Notes under the pieces: model-generated
What the model was told of the DNA's origin: nothing
The model's database searches: none
The model's input: only the letters and a program-made list of their open reading frames with translations
Position numbers and translations under genes: made by a program
NCBI RefSeq assembly: GCF_030157465.1
Contig: NZ_JAOAUU010000001.1
Coordinates: forward strand, 1-37,074
Direction: 5' to 3'
Length of the DNA: 37,074 bases
Source of the DNA: Zoogloea sp.
GTDB taxonomy: Bacteria; Pseudomonadota; Gammaproteobacteria; Burkholderiales; Rhodocyclaceae
Shown here: in pieces, positions 35,002-37,074 of the stretch
Layout: each line of letters starts with the position of its first letter
Numbering within the stretch: position 1 is the first letter of the stretch

Positions 35002-35533
35002 TGTTTTCTCCTTGACCTTGGCGGCCCGCTTCGCTGGATGTCGCCTGTCGTGGATAGGTGCAGCTGTCGCCATTGCCCAAATCTACACGGCACGGAATAT
35101 TGATCTGTTCGCTAGCGCGCATAGGGCCTGATGTGTTCAGGCCCATCGATCCAGTCCGGCCGCAGCAAAGCCAGGGAAGTGGCCGGCGATCTGACGACCG
35201 ACCTGAAAGACGCCAGCAAAGGCAAATGAATGGATCTTCCTTGGCCAGCGCTGCTGGGCAGCTTGGGCCAGATCGGCAGCACTTCAACTGGCCCCGTCGC
35301 CCAGCCGAAAATCGCGGTGAAGAGCCGCTTATTGATTTGGGAAACTCGAACTTCCGCCCCCATTTGCCATCAGATTCGGCGGGATTTCAAAACTCGCTTA
35401 TTAAGTTGAGCTATCAGCACAACATTCAGCCGATGACACCACGGCCTTTTCCGGCCTTCAGGGTTTGGCCTGCAGAGCCCTGGCTTTCACTTTTTTATCA
35501 TGCATCGTGTGCTTGATGAATGTTGTCACACGC
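35002..35533. other. Intergenic stretch without a supported gene
   Basis: The 532 bases between the J-domain gene and the diguanylate cyclase gene show only short frames. A 32-codon plus-strand frame from ATG 35131 ends with a charged segment (REVAGDLTTDLKDASKGK) like the tail of a DUF883/phasin-type protein and is a possible remnant. No terminator or clear regulatory site was found. Confidence 0.4.
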
Positions 35534-37000
35534 TCATCCGGCCACGACTTGATTACGTCCCGACTCCTTGGCGCGATAGAGAGCAAGATCAGCGCGCCGC
35601 AGGATTGTTTCGAAAGTCATGTCACCGGGCAGGCGCGCGGCAACGCCAATGCTGACCGTATGGCGAATGACCTGGCCATCGTCTGCTCTGGCAAGCTCGG
35701 ATGCCTCGACAGCCTGGCGCAGGCGCTCTGCCAGGGTAGCGGCCCCTTGCGCCTCCGTCTCCGGCAGAATCGCGATGAATTCCTCCCCGCCCAAGCGACC
35801 GCAAGTGTCGACCCCACGCAAGATACCCAGCATCAGGTTTGCGATGTTTCGAATAACTTGATCGCCACTTGGGTGCCCCCAGCGATCATTGATCTTCTTG
35901 AACAGGTCGATGTCGATCATGAGTACCGAAAGCGGCTTGTCGTAACGTATGGCTCGGGCAAGCTCTTGCTCACCACGCTCGAAAAGATACCGGCGATTGG
36001 CAATTCCGGTGAGTACATCCGTTGTTGCCAAGGTATGCAAGGTCCGGCTTTGAGCAACGGTCCGCAAATAGGCACGCAATAACCCCAGAGACAAAAAAGT
36101 AAGGGCTGCATAGCCCAATGCAAACTGCCAGGCTCGCTGTTGCCACTCTTCAAGCGAGCGCGCCATGTCGTAGCCGACAATGGCGATGAACGGAAAGTTT
36201 TCCAGTCGGCTCAAGCCGAATATGCGCTCCCTGTTATCCAGCGGTGAGCGTGCCGTGAAAGTGGCGGCTGAGCCAATCTGTTCAAAAGCCGGTTGGCCAG
36301 GAGGCGCCAGCGTAAGCTTGCCCAAGTCGTCAAGCATGGGTGGGTTGCGGGCAATGACGACCCCCTCCGTATCAAGAATGGTTTGCACGTTGTAAGCATC
36401 GACCGCGAATGCCTCGATCCAGCGCTGTGCAAAATCCAGTTCTATCACAGCCATGGCGGCGGCCTGCATGCGGCCCTGGCGCGTGGCGATGCTCCGTGAA
36501 ATGAGCACCACCGGCTTGCCGTTGGCCGATTTTTCAGCGGGCATATACTGGATATGCAGATTCTGGCCGGATTCATGGCTCGAGGCGGAGCAGAAGCGCT
36601 GACGACTCCGTGTGCCGAGAAAACTCTTGTAGCCGCCTACGGCAACGAACTTGCAGTGCTCATCGAGCAACACCAGATCAGTCAGGGCGGGCACCGAAAC
36701 AAGTTTTTTCTCAAGCAGCGGAGTCAGATCGGCAAGGGACGTTTTTCGCGCCAGGGCAAGCTCCACATGGTCGGCCATATCGCGCAAAACATAATCAGCC
36801 GCGATAAAGGTGTCACCAAACAATGCACCGACAAGCTGGCTTTTGTGCATGGCGAGGCGCGACACCTCCGCGACAGTCCGCTCCCGTTCACGCCAGAAAT
36901 CAAAGACCAGCCACCCACCCGCCGCAAGCAGAAAAATGATGAGCACGCCGTGTGCGATGACAGAGCGTGCGAACGAGCCAGGTGGTGAGTAGAACGTCAT
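35534..37000 (-). CDS. Membrane diguanylate cyclase (dCache/CHASE-like + GGDEF)
   Basis: A 488-residue cyclic-di-GMP synthase. Helix 1 (about 14-32) and helix 2 (about 290-312) flank a periplasmic sensor (about 35-285). The GGDEF domain starts at TTDVLTGIANRRYLFERGE. The active motif is GGEEF (404-408), and the product-inhibition I-site RGVD (395-398) is intact five residues before it, so an active, self-limiting enzyme is expected. The ligand of the sensor is unknown; the domain looks Cache-like by position only. No effector or phosphodiesterase is adjacent. The 74 bases upstream of the ATG hold no gene. Confidence 0.93.
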   Translation of the reverse strand: MTFYSPPGSFARSVIAHGVLIIFLLAAGGWLVFDFWRERERTVAEVSRLAMHKSQLVGALFGDTFIAADYVLRDMADHVELALARKTSLADLTPLLEKKLVSVPALTDLVLLDEHCKFVAVGGYKSFLGTRSRQRFCSASSHESGQNLHIQYMPAEKSANGKPVVLISRSIATRQGRMQAAAMAVIELDFAQRWIEAFAVDAYNVQTILDTEGVVIARNPPMLDDLGKLTLAPPGQPAFEQIGSAATFTARSPLDNRERIFGLSRLENFPFIAIVGYDMARSLEEWQQRAWQFALGYAALTFLSLGLLRAYLRTVAQSRTLHTLATTDVLTGIANRRYLFERGEQELARAIRYDKPLSVLMIDIDLFKKINDRWGHPSGDQVIRNIANLMLGILRGVDTCGRLGGEEFIAILPETEAQGAATLAERLRQAVEASELARADDGQVIRHTVSIGVAARLPGDMTFETILRRADLALYRAKESGRNQVVAG

Positions 37001-37074
37001 GGCAGTGATTACGCTAGTTGATCGGCATTATGACAGAGCAAGCGGCGCAGACTGGAACGGGCTCACCACAGAGC

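Noticed and set aside
35058-35516. A 152-codon plus-strand frame between the J-domain and diguanylate cyclase genes.
   Set aside because: No ribosome site or recognisable domain; composition (Pro, Arg, Gln, Ser) looks random.

Overview
The window is GC-rich, gene-dense proteobacterial chromosome. Gene content (bd oxidase with CydP and CydX, a sigma-54 activator, TfdB-like and 2-hydroxychromene-2-carboxylate-isomerase-like aromatic enzymes, a gnd-zwf-pgl cluster, a two-repeat family built around a GGGTTA/TAACCC core) fits a betaproteobacterium, most likely Rhodocyclales/Zoogloeaceae-like. That placement is inference from gene families; no rRNA or marker gene is present.

Layout. (1) 1-374: a folded three-way-junction repeat and no gene. 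(2) 374-4904: a minus-strand cydP-cydA-cydB-cydX operon for cytochrome bd quinol oxidase. It faces a divergent PAS/AAA+/HTH sigma-54 activator, with a sigma-54-like promoter and a perfect dyad between them. (3) 4937-10252: a tightly overlapping minus-strand operon tetR - HlyD-type adaptor - FtsX-type permease - ABC ATPase - alpha/beta hydrolase - methyltransferase, headed by a perfect TetR-type operator. The last two genes form one uninterrupted frame. (4) 10253-11922: an AT-richer accessory patch with a tiny ORF, a shortened excisionase-like HTH, an orphan DUF1016/PDDEXK nuclease carrying two palindromes in its linker, and what looks like a broken RhuM-type gene. (5) 11856-17970: a two-gene operon of a 1839-residue protein (two lipase-like hydrolase domains, a leucine-aminopeptidase-N-like domain, a CHAT caspase-like protease and a helical repeat tail) and a cytoplasmic M15 peptidase. 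This is the best candidate for an undescribed system, plausibly a protease-gated cell-envelope effector; function is inference. (6) 18093-23645: dispersed repeats flanking a Methyltransf_32-like enzyme and a GntR-controlled pair, an orphan periplasmic binding protein and an FAD aromatic monooxygenase. (7) 23685-29653: a minus-strand thioesterase - MFS - isomerase operon, two convergent LysR regulators and an EmrB-type MFS exporter interrupted in frame by a palindromic repeat. (8) 29724-33312: gnd-zwf-pgl, the oxidative pentose phosphate pathway, translationally coupled. (9) 33425-37000: cupin, micro-membrane protein, stand-alone CheB methylesterase, short J-domain protein and a membrane diguanylate cyclase.

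Most genes were called from recognisable motifs in the translations; start codons were picked by Shine-Dalgarno position, overlaps and promoter position. No tRNA, rRNA, CRISPR array, intact insertion sequence or replication origin was seen.
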